NCBI RefSeq assembly: GCF_030272615.1 | Contig: NC_081411.1 | Coordinates: 216,766,154-216,830,153 of the forward strand | From: Cryptomeria japonica | Taxonomy: Eukaryota; Streptophyta; Pinopsida; Cupressales; Cupressaceae | Direction of reading: 5' to 3' | Length of the DNA stretch: 64,000 nucleotides | Made by a program: the position numbers and the translations under genes | The notes under the pieces: generated by a model | Told to the model about the DNA's origin: nothing | Seen by the model: the letters and a program-made list of their open reading frames with translations, nothing else | Databases searched by the model: none | Shown: piece after piece, positions 1-11,326 of the stretch | Layout: every line of letters begins with the position of its first letter | Numbering within the stretch: position 1 is the stretch's first letter

Positions 1-760
1 CCATGAAATATAATAAGATGCATAGGGCTAGGGTACCAAATTTGAATGAATGCTTCTTTTCCCTACATTGAACAAGATTTTCCAAAAATTATTGTCGCAG
101 GATTTCACATAGGTCAAAATCTTTGTTCAATTCTACCATCTCATAAGCCATATGCACAACAATAGCAAAAATAGATTTTTCTCTATTTATAAAATAAATT
201 TTGTTCCCAACCATTAGAGAAAGATACTTAACTGTAGGATTTCTAACACTATCGATGGCTAGCGAACGCTTGTCAAATGTAGCACCAGTTAATTCTATGA
301 AAACCTTGTTTTTGACTGACTTGGGTTCGAGAATTTCACCGGAGTCGCTCAAACTCGTGATAGTCTTTATCAATTCCTTGGTTATCATATGGGTTTGTTC
401 CAACCAGAGAAACCAATCATGAAATCTGCTCATAGCTAATTTGACCCATTTCTCTTTATGGTAGAAGTTCAAAAAATTGTTCCATGTGTTCAAGTTCTTC
501 TAGATTAGGTGGGAAAATTTTGGTTTAACCTTTCTCTACTGATCAACTATTTGTTCAGTCCAGATATCCAATATCTTTCCATGATGAATGAATTCTTCTT
601 ATCTGACATGGATATAACCTCTACAATCTTCTGCCAAAACAACTCCAATCAAAATTTTTGAGAAAGCTCCACTAGGATCAGTTTGAATTGCCACATAGGG
701 CGTCTTTGTGTATAACAGATTCTATAGACAGATAGCCTTAACCTTGCTAGAGAAACCTTG
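1..760 (-). pseudogene. Decayed protein-coding remnant of a repeat, family uncertain
   Basis: The longest open part is 89-493 on the minus strand (134 codons, with runs such as LAIDSVRNPTVKYLSLMVG). Readable protein continues on both sides across stops. It lies downstream of the coiled-coil and zinc-knuckle frame at 1060-1990 on the same strand, so it may be a later domain of that element. The style resembles repetitive plant transposon proteins, but I cannot name the family with confidence. It is not a copia integrase or reverse transcriptase. The stops and the lack of a clear start argue against a working gene. Confidence 0.35.
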
Positions 761-1059
761 AAATCACTTGATCACCTTAATTGCTTTCATCTCTTGAGTG
801 CTTTGAATTCACAGTGAGATAACTATCTAAAACACTATCCTTATATTCTTTTCATCAAGGGTTTCACATTAAATATGCATGAGTTGTCTTCCAAAATCTC
901 AAACTTCGCGATAACTTATCAAATCCAGTGATAGGTTATGACTACCAAATCACCACTTCTATCATTAGACGACCCTAAATCACTTTGGCTAGGGATAGAA
1001 GTTTGGTCTTTTGATTACTCCTCCTTAGCCAAAGCCATAAGATACTTAATTTCTGGCCT

Positions 1060-1990
1060 GCACCAGATTTAGATGTTGGTGTCTCTTTGGTTTCCTTCTT
1101 TCTCCATATTTTCTTTACTTTAGCTTTGACATCTTCCACATTGACTTTCTTCAGTGGTTTGATTTGATCTTGAACTTCATTGCTTTTGCATAGCCTTGCT
1201 ATGCGACCGGGTTTATTGCAATTGTGACATTTGATATTTGTCAGATTTTGTCTTGACCCACACTAGTTAGCTTTGTGTCCAATGATATTGCATGTATAAC
1301 ATCTACCTCTAAAATAATTAAATCTATTTTGATTTACAACCGGATTTCTACATTGACTAGCTTTATGACCATACTTGTTGCATGTGTAGAATCTACTTGG
1401 AAATGAATAAAATTGATTCAAACTATTCTTACATTCTACTACCTTGTGTCCTGCTTTATTAAATTTGTAACAAAAACCATGAAAAGGGGTGTTTTTCATA
1501 CTTACTTGCTGCTTGATTGGAGACTTACCTTTTTCCTCCTTAGAGACAATCACCTTTACCGGAGAGGGTTCTTCTTTACTGGACTTCACTTCCTTCTTAA
1601 CTTCTAGATCATCCTTAGTAATGGTTTCAATGTTGGGCATGATTTAGTATTGCATTGTCGATCCTTGGTTTTCTCAGATCTTCTTTGAGGAGTGTTAATT
1701 CTTGTTTCAACTTCTCACATTCTTCAGATCTGCACTTCACCATTTGGTTTAGATACTCTTTGGTCCTTTCATTGTCTTCATCTTTGATCCTTAAATCTGA
1801 GATGGTGTTGATTTCTTGCTTGAGCTTGTTATTGACTTCTTTGTGTCTAATCTTAAACTTACATATATGCTCTCTTAGATTTTGGATACATTCATTTGCT
1901 AATTGAATATTCTCCTTTAAGATATTTGTTTTCAGCTTCAATTGACTTAAGTTCTTCAAGAGCATTTCTCAAGTTGTCGTTTAAATCCAT
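1060..1990 (-). pseudogene. Copia gag-like coiled-coil plus CCHC zinc-knuckle protein, broken
   Basis: An ATG at 1990 opens a frame about 50 bases after the primer-binding site. A frameshift near 1920 moves it into the frame of 1627-1965, which is a heptad-rich coiled coil. After another stop the frame at 1263-1640 carries zinc knuckles (for example CYTCNIIGH). A fourth knuckle (CHNCNKPGRIARLC, with Arg for the usual His) lies past a TAG at about 1264. Two of the others lack their first or second Cys. Zinc knuckles of this type bind RNA in retrotransposon Gag. The usual N-terminal gag domain of plant copia elements is not visible between the PBS and the coiled coil, so the parent element was probably non-autonomous. 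A basic, Lys-rich tail follows to about 1060. Confidence 0.6.
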
Positions 1991-2042
1991 AAGTTCAACT
2001 TTTCAAATCTCCTTTGAGTGCTTAGACTTTTCCAAATGACTT

Positions 2043-2055
2043 GGCTCTAATACCA
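2043..2055 (-). other. Primer-binding site (initiator tRNA-Met type)
   Basis: On the minus strand this reads TGGTATTAGAGCC, one base away from the standard plant copia primer-binding site TGGTATCAGAGCC. It sits two bases from the LTR end at 2058. It shows that the sequence to its left is the start of an internal region. Confidence 0.75.
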
Positions 2056-2057
2056 AT

Positions 2058-3063
2058 TGTTGAATAACCGAAATATTGAGAGGGGAGGGGTGAATCGGTA
2101 TTCCCTTGAACTTATTTAAACTTCTTCTTAACCAATCACATAGCATAATTCAAAATATAGTAAACAAGAAATGGAGACATAACACATAACACCAAATTTG
2201 TACATGGAAAACCCAATATGGGAAAAACCATGAAGAGATGATACTCTCAGGAATAGTGTAGTATGTAACTGGTTACATAGTACAAGGAGGTGGCTCACTG
2301 TCAGTTTGGCTCACTACCGGTTTGGACTTGCTATCCAAATATAAAAGAGGTCTTATAGCCAATATTTACATAATATACAAAATTTGAACTGTTATAAGTG
2401 AATATAACATATGCAAGGAATACAGTTCCCTTGAAGTACATGAACTATCACATAAATTTGCTATATCGAACTTGCACGCAAAACATAACAACAAATATTT
2501 TGCACATAGCACATCAAAATAGTTGTCTTTCAACAACCATGCATCTAGCATATGATATCCTCAATGATATATCCACATCATTTGAATGTTCAGTTTGCTC
2601 AATCAGAGTGGATGAGACCGAACTTAATCCACACACTACAACAATATGGGAGGCTTCATGTGGTGTCATGTTTTAGCTACAAACTTGAGAAGTGTACATC
2701 ACAACATATTCGGATGGGACCAAAACTCAAAACGTGTGCAACAAACATATCTAGATAGGACCAGACTCAAACACTTCTTCTAGTAACACACAAAAACACT
2801 GGACTTCAAAACTAAGCAAAGCATGATAAAGAAAACTTATCTGGACCTGATCACATACATGTATGTCGAATAGAAACAATAACCATGAAATCAATGACAA
2901 CAATGACAAGTAGACCAATGATGATAAATGGTTTGCAAGGGGGGTACCCCCCTTTCAATCCCCACACTCATGTATCAACACTAACTGATATAGGGGGAAA
3001 ATGTGGCTAAAAAAGTCACCAAAATTTAAGCCTAGCAACATGATCAATCACCACATACCAACA
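2058..3063 (-). mobile_element. Copia LTR (about 1.0 kb) shared by two internal regions
   Basis: On the minus strand the block starts TGTTGGTATG and ends TTATTCAACA, giving TGTTG...CAACA inverted ends. It is preceded by a polypurine tract (3065-3075) and copia RNase H coding sequence, and followed by a primer-binding site (2043-2055) and a gag-like frame. One LTR therefore serves as the 3' LTR of the pol fragment on its right and as the 5' LTR of the gag fragment on its left. Short phrases inside it (a GAGAGGGGAGGGGTGAATC motif near one end and a 'gggaaaaacca' motif) recur in the solo LTR at 17619-19110, so the two are probably related families. Confidence 0.7.
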
Positions 3064-3064
3064 A

Positions 3065-3075
3065 TCTCCTATTTG
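3065..3075 (-). other. Polypurine tract next to the copia LTR
   Basis: The minus strand reads CCAAATAGGAGAT directly before the TGTTGG that opens the LTR. This resembles the typical copia 3' junction, where a purine-rich AAGTGGGAGAT precedes TGTTGG, and it marks the plus-strand priming site of reverse transcription. Confidence 0.6.
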
Positions 3076-3172
3076 GAGACTGATTAGGCTTCATGTCAAA
3101 TAATCTCCCATTTGGAGACTAATCTAGATGAACATTGTTACACTTGTATCTCCCACTAGATTGATGCATATG

Positions 3173-3274
3173 AACTTGGCTTGTTTTTTATTTCTACTAT
3201 TGTCAAGCTTGAAGGCCAACAAAAACTTGGCTTGTTTTTCATTTCTACTATTATCAAGCTTGAAGGCCATCAAA
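3173..3274. repeat. 51 bp tandem duplication
   Basis: The segment beginning aacttggcttg at 3173 is repeated at 3224 with a few substitutions; both copies contain tcaagcttgaaggcca. It lies between the end of the copia pol remnant and the polypurine tract. Confidence 0.7.
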
Positions 3275-3289
3275 AATTGAGTAGGAAGT

Positions 3290-4010
3290 CAATTTATCTT
3301 GAGTTATTACCTTTGTCAATATATCCGCTAGATTCTTGCTAGTGTATATCTTCTCCAACTTCAACCGTCCATCCTCTAAAACTAAGCGTATGAAATGGTT
3401 CTAGAGTTGTATGTGTTTCATCTTAGAGTGAAGGGATGAGTTCTTTGCAAGATGAATGGTTCTTTGACTATCACTATACAACCTATTATTCTCCTACCGC
3501 TTGCCCAATTCCTCCATAAACGTTTGTAACCAAGTCATCTCCTTACTAGCCTCAGTAGCAGTGACATACTCTACTTTCGTGGTGGAGAGTGTAACCACCT
3601 TTTTCAACCATGAAATCCAATTAACTATCGTTGCACCTATGGTAAACATATACCCTATTGTGCTCCTCCCACTAGATTTAAGTCAACATATCCTTGGAGA
3701 GTAGAATTAGAACCTCCAAAACATAATGCTTGGGTAGTAGTGCCTCTCAAATAATTGAGAATTCACTTTACTGCATTCAAATACTCTTTTCCACAATTGT
3801 TCATATACTTGCTCACAACTCCCATTATATGTGCAATATTTGGCCTTTTACACATCGTGGCATACATCAAGACCTACCAAGTAATGAAGAGTATGTAACG
3901 TTATACATGTAGTCCATATCCTCTTGTGTCTTGGGACACATATCCTTAGTCAATTTAAAATGACTAGCAAAGGTGAACTAACTAGTTTTTCATCTTGCAT
4001 CTTGTTGGTC
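3290..4010 (-). pseudogene. Ty1/copia pol fragment: end of reverse transcriptase and RNase H
   Basis: Conceptual minus-strand translation gives copia hallmarks across several frames: a YSSLLGR-like end of the reverse transcriptase region at the right, then WISWLKKVVTLSTT followed by a VEYVTATEASKE segment (the RNase H motif around the copia signature STTEAEY), and RLYSDSQRTIHLAKN near the C-terminus. The terminal LADILTK motif lies at about 3310. Stops and frame changes make it non-functional, and only the last quarter of pol remains. It runs toward the LTR at 2058-3063 and ends there in normal copia order. Confidence 0.75.
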
Positions 4011-7000
4011 AATATATTCGTCTTCTCCTAAATGTTATAAAAATATTGATTATTTTCCCCTAAACAAGACTTAACCTATTAACAATAGTTGGGTAAAGTG
4101 GAGGTAGTTTCCTTCTAAATTTTGAAATAAATGTGTAGGTTCCTTTGTAAGATAAAATTTTGATTTTTGAATATATAAAAAACATTGGTATACTTTTAAG
4201 CAAAAAGTAGAAAAGGTCCATAAAGTTTTCCCATCACCATGAAACCAATGCAATGACAAGAACCAAAAATGCAACCAACCCAGAACAGCAACTTAGTTTA
4301 CAAACTACCAATGTTCATAAATCCTTAGTACCAATATGAACTCAAAGATTGTCAACTAATTACTTCAAAAAAAAGTTGATTTTAGATATTAACTGAATTC
4401 TGAAAGAAATGAAAAACTGCTCATGTGAATATCAACATTTCAAAGAACATGAAATCCAAATTGCATAAACTTGCAAATTCATAACAACACCATAAGAAAA
4501 TTTCAAATCCTAATGTAAAAAGACATAAAAATTTAAAACTTTAGCAACATAGGTTGATTTTCAAAATTTAGATCAATTCACACTCATATGTCCAGGCATG
4601 AGGGGACCCAAAAAAATTGCCAATCCCTTTTAATGTCTATTGCATATATATTTAAAAGTTTTCAAAATGTAATTGTCCATGTATCTTGAGAAACTAATTC
4701 TTTAATAGAAACATTTAAATGCATAATTAAGCTCATGAAACAACAACACTAAATAAAATAGGAAATGGGCAAGTGGCAGGATTAAGGCTAGAAAGCCATT
4801 TCTTCTTATCTAATGGTGATGCCTCCCGGTTGTGTAGAATGTTATTTGGTTTTTCCTATCTTTGTAATCTTGTAGTGCTTTGAGGACTCTTGGGATCTCT
4901 TGCCTATGAATAATGACAATATTTCTCATTCCCAATGCACATAAAGCTTAACCTGCTTTGATGGCCTCACTCTTAGCAATAAAAGTCTTATTATGATTAG
5001 TGCACCAAATTAAGGATGCATCAATCCTCACTAACTATCATGCTTCTCTTCGTCAGAGGATTTTGGATCTGATAAAGTATATATGTTGTTTATAAATTCT
5101 ATTTTCAGCTTCTCAGGTGTGTCAATCCCATAATTATCCTTCTTTTTCAATTGGCATCCAATGTATGTGAATTCTTGTACTACTTGTGTGATCATTTTAT
5201 TAGCATCCTTGAGAAATTTACTCTATTCTCTATTATTTTTCTACTGGAAGTTACATTTCCACTCCAGGCTCTCAACCCATGTGCTCCAAGGTGTATCCTT
5301 GGTTAGGATTTTTTTTTGGTAGCCAAGTCAAATCCCATTCCAATACTTTCTTGAAGTCCCTCGATGGCCTGCAAGTGTGAAGAATCTTCCATTTTAGCAT
5401 TTCTTATTTTAGTAGCCACACTATTCCTTGCTAGCACAAGCTCATGGTAAGATTTTCTCAAGTTATCAGTGAATGGAATGCCCTTATCCTTCACTTTCTT
5501 TATCCATTCATATATGATTCAGCCAAAATTGCTATATATTTGTAACTTCGTCACTAACTCTTTATTGGTATCCAAATTTAGATCCAATATTGCTTCTGTC
5601 GAGATGGAGTCTTGTGATGATGGGTTCAATAGTGACTTTAGGCATTTAGACAATGACTCAACTTATGCTTTCAGATCCTCCTTGTCCAACTTATACTTTT
5701 CTATTATCCCCATTGCTTTGGTGGATATGATCTAGAAATTTTGTAGGTCTTCATCCCTAATGGGAGGTCCCATATCAATGCAAGTGAGATTAAAGTCAAA
5801 TGTTGTAACCTGACTTGGATCTTTTTGGGACATAGGATGAGAAATCTCTAAAAAATATGGTAAGACTTTTCATCCTCAACTAGACATGAAGTGATATTAA
5901 ATTTCTTGTTTTTAGGAATAGGGGAAGACTGGAGTAATTGTGAAACAGTGTCCTTGGATGGTTCTCTAATGGACTCAATTTCTCTCTTTTTGGACAAGGA
6001 TACTTCTAGTCATGTAGGAGAGGATAGAGTTTGAGTGTTACTCTACATGACATTACGGTTGAGAAAAAGAGTCCTCTTAACAAGAAAGGCTTTATCTATA
6101 TTTTGTAAATCAAAAGGAAAAGGAGACTTAGGCTTACTGTCAGTGACACCCACTAGGTTTGTTTCTCCAACAATCTCTTTTCCTTTATCTCCATCTTTTT
6201 TAAGCTCTTATGCTTCTTCTCTTATTCTTTCTTTTTGTTCTCCTCTTTCTCTTTCTCTTGTTCTTTTGTTCCAATGTATGGTGTTAAGCCATCCCCATAA
6301 TTTCTTCTTGGGATCTTGGTTCTTCTCTAGTGGCTCCTCACCTCCATTTCCTCCTGAGTTGGCTAGGGGTGATGTTTGTGTAGGTGGAGCTATGGAAGGA
6401 GGGTTCACACTATCGGTTCTTCTCTGCCTTGTTTCTTTCTTTTTCTTTATTGGGGTGGTCTTGGTGACCTCGCCTTTCTTCTTAACCAACCAAGCTTGAG
6501 TTCTTTTTAGTACTATTGCAATCCTTCTATCCAAATCCTCTTCCAAGTTGATTCTAATCAATAAGTTCTAGGGATTGCATCTATATATGAGAAGCATATG
6601 TAGGTTTGATCATGTTAGACTCATCATCAATGACACCATCAGCATTTGATTCCAACTGGTAATCTATTATTTGTTTCAAGGTCATTCTTGATCAATCCCT
6701 TTTTCTCACCTCAAAATCACTTGTGCAATCCTCCCAATAATCCTCTTGTCAGGTACATGATGGAATGCAATGCATAGGCCAAGTGCAAATTATTTCTAAC
6801 AAAATCCTTACTGTCAAATTTCAACCTAAGGACATCATAGGCATCCATAATATATTTATCTGTCGCCTTTAAAATATTTAAGGCACTTGATTGGATTTTG
6901 CAACTATAAATTCCTAGGCTAATGGGAAATTGAATGCCTATTTTCTTTCTTTCGCCACACCTCTTATTGACTTCACAAATTTATCTATATAAATCAAAAT

Positions 7001-8348
7001 AAATTTATCTTTGACTTACCTAAGTATTTTTAAGGGGAAACCGTCATAGCCTTCTATCCTTATGTATGTGAAGGTAAGGAACTATAGTTTAAATAACTAC
7101 CATATACCTTTAGAAGTGTGGTTTCTTCAAGTGAGATCCTCCACTCTAGGTGTCCTTGTAACTCCCTTACCAACCCCATTGTAAATGCATCATTAACCCT
7201 CATAAATTTAGCATAATTCTTTCACAATTGTAAATTTGGATAAAAGTCATAAATTTGAATATTGTCATCAAATTCCTCCACAATCCAAACCTGGCCAATA
7301 TCAAGTGCAAGCTAGAGCATAAAATAGGTAAGATGATATGTAGATGAATATATTCAGTCTAAAATGGGTTATCATTGAATAAAACCATTTACTAATCAAG
7401 CTTGCCCGATCCAAGTATAATCCTATGACATAAATGACTTGAACAAAGAAAAACGTGCATTTATCTAGGTTAATAATAAAACAATTATATCTGCAGTTTC
7501 TCCTTTTAGAAAAGACTTGTGGATGGTTTTTGACAATTTGGACTGCCCCTTCCTAGGCTTTGCAAACCATTCCTTTTCAATCACATTCCTGTAGACACCC
7601 TTCTTCGTATTAAATTCACATTGAGACAATGCGAAATACCAGTGAGCACATTATGCTCTATTTGGGAGCTAGAAACAATTCTGAATTGTGACTCAATCAA
7701 GGGTTATAAAAACCTTGTTATCTTGTGTTTTGATTTCTCTAATGTTTAAGATGTATCTATTAATTTATTCTAACACCAAATTTGTGCATTGCATGGTGAT
7801 TAGGAAGGTGACCGCTTCAAGGAACCTAATTTTTGCTAGTTGTGTAATTCGATGTCTGTTAGGGCTTTCTACTCTCTACCAAAATTCATTTAAATTTGTG
7901 TGCCCCAATTTTGTATCTCCAATTTTTTACTAAGAACACTTAAGCCCATTCGAGTGCTCATACCTAGGTATTGGATTTTTATGTTTTCCCTCTTTTTAAT
8001 GAAAATTCCAACAAGAATTTAACTAAAACTTATTTATTCTTGACCACTTCCTGAATTTCAAGTATAAAAACCCTTCAATTTAACAAGATCAATTGCTCAA
8101 TAGTTCTAAAAAACTTACCTTTCCCTACAACAATGGTGGCAAGATTTATTTGCTTACTGCACCTGTTTCTTCTCTCATATTCCTTTTTCTTGGTATAATG
8201 AATCTTTCGGTGGATGCTCTTGCTCATAATAAAAAAGGGAAATTTAAAAACCTTGTTCTAGTGCATTCATTGCTCACCCACTACCATCTTGTGTAATTAA
8301 TGCTTAGTGCCTTTTGCAATTCAAGCCACCATGTCACTTTACTATCAG
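4011..8348 (-). other. Gene-poor stretch with decayed minus-strand coding remnants
   Basis: No intact gene is visible. Short minus-strand stretches still look like protein. 5303-5494 is a helical, charged fragment. 6208-6561 encodes a Lys/Arg- and Pro-rich segment, with continuing sequence to about 5900. About 6600-7560 reads as a broken protein with phrases such as KDKFILIYIDKFVKSIRG. They are separated by many stops. They may be parts of one old repeat of the kind seen at 1-760, but this is a guess from style. Plus-strand frames here look like shadows. Confidence 0.3.
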
Positions 8349-8529
8349 TTTAAATAGGACACGTCTATTCTGGCTCCAAAAAGGTAGTACGGAGGGACTA
8401 ACACGCGTGTTAGTCACGTGTTTTACACCGTCAATTTTGCATTTAACAGTTGCAATTGACTAACCTATCACTAACATGTTGTACAAAAGGTCTGTTTTGG
8501 AGCCAGAATAGCCGCGGCTATTTAAATAG
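8349..8529. mobile_element. MITE of 163 bp with 9 bp target duplication
   Basis: The direct repeat TTTAAATAG flanks the element (8349-8357 and 8521-8529). The ends are inverted repeats: CTATTCTGGCTCCAAAA on the left and its complement on the right, extended with mismatches to about 23 bp. There is no coding capacity, and a perfect palindrome ctaacacgcgtgttag lies inside at about 8398-8413. A 9 bp duplication fits Mutator-like elements, but TTTAAA is self-complementary, so the exact duplication length and superfamily remain uncertain. Confidence 0.65.
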
Positions 8530-9453
8530 TCTATCAAGTTCTGCCATCAGTTCTAGAACTAACTTTTATTCTCACTTAGCATAGCCCTTTTTATTTTGAT
8601 TTCCTTTTGTTTTGAGGATAGGCATCGAGCTATTTGATAGTTATTGACACCATTTCGGGGGCCACCTTTAGTTCTTGGACTCTCTTTTGGACTTAAACAT
8701 ATAATGAATCACTTTAAAATGATCATCAAGTCCCAAACACGGTTTCATAGATCAGCAACCACAACTTCAAACTTTGTTTTTCCTTTCATGTACTTAGTGG
8801 CAATTGAATATTCGGGCTTCGACATGGTTCAAAACCATGTCAGAGTTTGACACCTAGCTTAAAACTTTTAAAATATTGATAATCTTGAATAAAGATATCA
8901 AAAGAACACATTTGGTTCAAGTTTATATGTCATGTTCCTACAAGGAAATTAGAATTCCTTATTTAGTACCAGATGAGTCATTGGGGCTTGACATGATTCC
9001 ATGAATCAAGACAAAAGACCACTAGAACTTAAAGACAAGGAATACAGGTATTTAAGTTAGTACAAAGAGGTTTATCAGACTCTGAAGGGAGTTCTTGAAC
9101 CAAAGTGAAATCCTGACATTCTAAAAAAATGACTTAGTACTACAACTTTTTAAGATTGCATGAATATCTTAACACATGAATATCATACCAAGGTTGAAAA
9201 GAAAGGGGTGAGATCAAAATTTTGATGATAATAAGGAAACTTGGGCAATAGCTAGGTTTGGCTAGGGACGAAGATTGAAAAAGATGAAACTACAAACCTA
9301 GAATCTTTAATTTCGTAGAATAGATGATAAAAAACTAAATTTGAAAGTGGACATATAAAAAAGCATAGATGCACACCAAGAACAAGACCCAGAACTGAAT
9401 TTAAACAACATGCAAACTACTATAGTACAAAACATGGGTTACCTATTTTATAT
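8530..9453. other. No recognised feature
   Basis: AT-rich sequence without a credible reading frame, repeat end or RNA gene. The open frame at 8644-8850 shows no family character. Confidence 0.4.
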
Positions 9454-9810
9454 TTAGTACAATTTCAGGTCTTGCCCATTGAAAGGGAGGGGGAAAACTA
9501 TTCCATTAGGATACGCCAATTTAAATGTGTTGATCCCACAAGCTTGACGAATCTTGAATAGGCCCTTCCACAGTGAGCCAAATTTAACATGAGCTCCTCT
9601 TGGTTCACTTTCCTTATCCCATAGTAGCACCAAACCCCCCTCCATGAAATTTTGGGGTCTTTTCCTTCCTATCAAAAAATTTCTTCACCCTTGCCTAATG
9701 TAAAGTGATATTATCCACCATGTCATGTCTCTATTCTTCAATTTTAGCTATGTACAAGCTTCTTTTCTCTAGTGGATCTCTAAATTGTTGATTCTCAATC
9801 ATAGTATGAG
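9454..9810 (-). pseudogene. Ty3/gypsy integrase C-terminal fragment
   Basis: The open part 9454-9675 reads GGLVLLWDKESEPRG, then FGSLWKGLFKIRQACG and ends FPLPFNGQDLKLY. This is the C-terminal region of plant Ty3/gypsy integrase, where such segments lie just before the pol stop. The upstream part can be followed to about 9810 in a shifted frame (RDPLEKRSLYIAKIEE). The catalytic core, RNase H and reverse transcriptase are absent, so this is a truncated relic. It points leftward, away from the LTR-like block that begins at 9838. Confidence 0.75.
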
Positions 9811-9837
9811 TTTGGAGGCTGAAAGTTTAAGTGGGAG

Positions 9838-11326
9838 TGATAAGATTGAGTCAATGTTGTACAACAATTCAAAAGAAGATATTATTTATCCAACCATTGA
9901 TTAAATTAATATTTAATTAATGTCTCATTTCTTCTATTTAGCTATTAATCAAATTTAATATTTGAATAATTAACCTTTCTTCTGTTAATTGAATAAATCC
10001 TATTTATTTGATTAAATCCCCTTCCGAATTTAATTGAATTTACATTTAATTAAATTCATCTTCTCATATGTATTTATTTATAAATTACCCTCCCACTTGT
10101 GTTTCCCCACAAATGCAAGTTGCATCCACCTTTTTGAAATAAATCATTTTATTTCAAATTAAATCCAAAAATTCTCCCACTTGCATCCTCCTAAAAAATC
10201 CACTTGCATGTCTAATTGCCCTTCTAGATTCTTCTAAACCATTCTAATTAAGCCTAATACCCCTCATAATCATTTGCATATTCCTTGAGAAAATGGCCAC
10301 TTCTCAAAAAACCCCAAAGCCTTCATAAACCATTAAAGGCTTTGTGTCTCCAACAAGTTAACCTCCAAAGTCTTCAATAACCATTAACGGTTAACTCAAC
10401 CTCAACCCTTGGTTAGAGACTTTCTCTCTAACTTAACCCTTATCTAACCCATGAGTCTCTTCAAGCATTCATTGCTTTGACCATGGTTATCTCTTTAAAT
10501 CTTGTACAATATTTTATCCTTTAGACAAAAGGATTATCCAATAACTCAACCCTAACCTTTCCTCCTAAGGTAACCACCATGTCTTCTCAAACATTTAATG
10601 CCTCTAACATCTTCTCTCAAGCCTCCTCATGGTGACACTTGTCAGCCTGGGATTGGGTTGAAAATCTCACAAGGATTGAAGATCATTTAATCCTAACCCT
10701 TGTTAACATTACTCAATCTTAACCCTCCAATTGCCCATTTCTTCTATAAATAGGCTTCATTTCCTTCATTATTCATCAATCCAAGTCTTCATGCATCTAA
10801 ATTATAGTCTCATTTCATCAAGCATTTTAGCCTCTCTTTGATAAGAGCAATTAGATCATATTAGTAGCATCATAGCATAGATTTATCATGTTTTACATAC
10901 CATGTTAGTAATATCTCATGTTAGTTTCATTTCCATGCTAGCTTAATATCATTTTCATGCTAATCAATATCATCATCCTTGCAACATATCATTATCTAGT
11001 TTCATATCAAAATCATTCACTAAGATCTTAGTTGCATAACATTTAGGTCTTTTATCAAACTATCCCTCATTCTTTGGGTAGTCATCCTATAGATCAAGTG
11101 CTCATCCAAGCTAAGAGCCACCTTGATTTGAAGGATCCTTGGAGATAAAGAATACTGGAACAATCTTAGGAGATGGATGATTTAGCTTGCTTTGTCATTT
11201 AGATCCTTTTTTTTCAATGTTTCATTGGTATAATTTCTTGTCTATGTTGTTTATTGGCTAACCCTTATTTCAAGTATACAATATTTAATATTGTTTATTT
11301 CTCCAGTATTCCTTAAATCCCTAACA
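9838..11326 (+). mobile_element. Probable LTR or solo LTR with TATA box
   Basis: The block begins with TGATAAGATTGAG after a purine-rich AAGTGGGAG and may end at CCTAACA. It contains a clean TATA element (ctataaatag, 10744-10753) followed by a C/T-rich start-site region, as in the U3-R part of a plant LTR. No coding frame is present. I could not find a matching target duplication at these ends (gggag against aactt), so the boundaries are provisional, and the block may be one side of a truncated element. Confidence 0.4.
10744..10753 (+). promoter_or_regulatory. TATA box of the LTR-like block
   Basis: The sequence ctataaatag is followed about 30 bases later by a pyrimidine-rich region, the arrangement expected of a plant RNA polymerase II core promoter. 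Activity is not shown by sequence alone. Confidence 0.4.

Noticed and set aside
201-422. Plus-strand frame of 73 codons
   Set aside because: Shadow of the minus-strand protein-like frame 89-493; no family character.
2366-2758. Short frames on both strands inside the copia LTR
   Set aside because: They lie within an LTR defined by its ends, PBS and PPT, and show no domain.
6035-6499. 154-codon plus-strand frame with hydrophobic stretches, resembling a membrane protein
   Set aside because: It is the complement of a Lys/Arg-rich minus-strand stretch; Ser/Phe/Leu richness comes from reading its T/C-rich strand.
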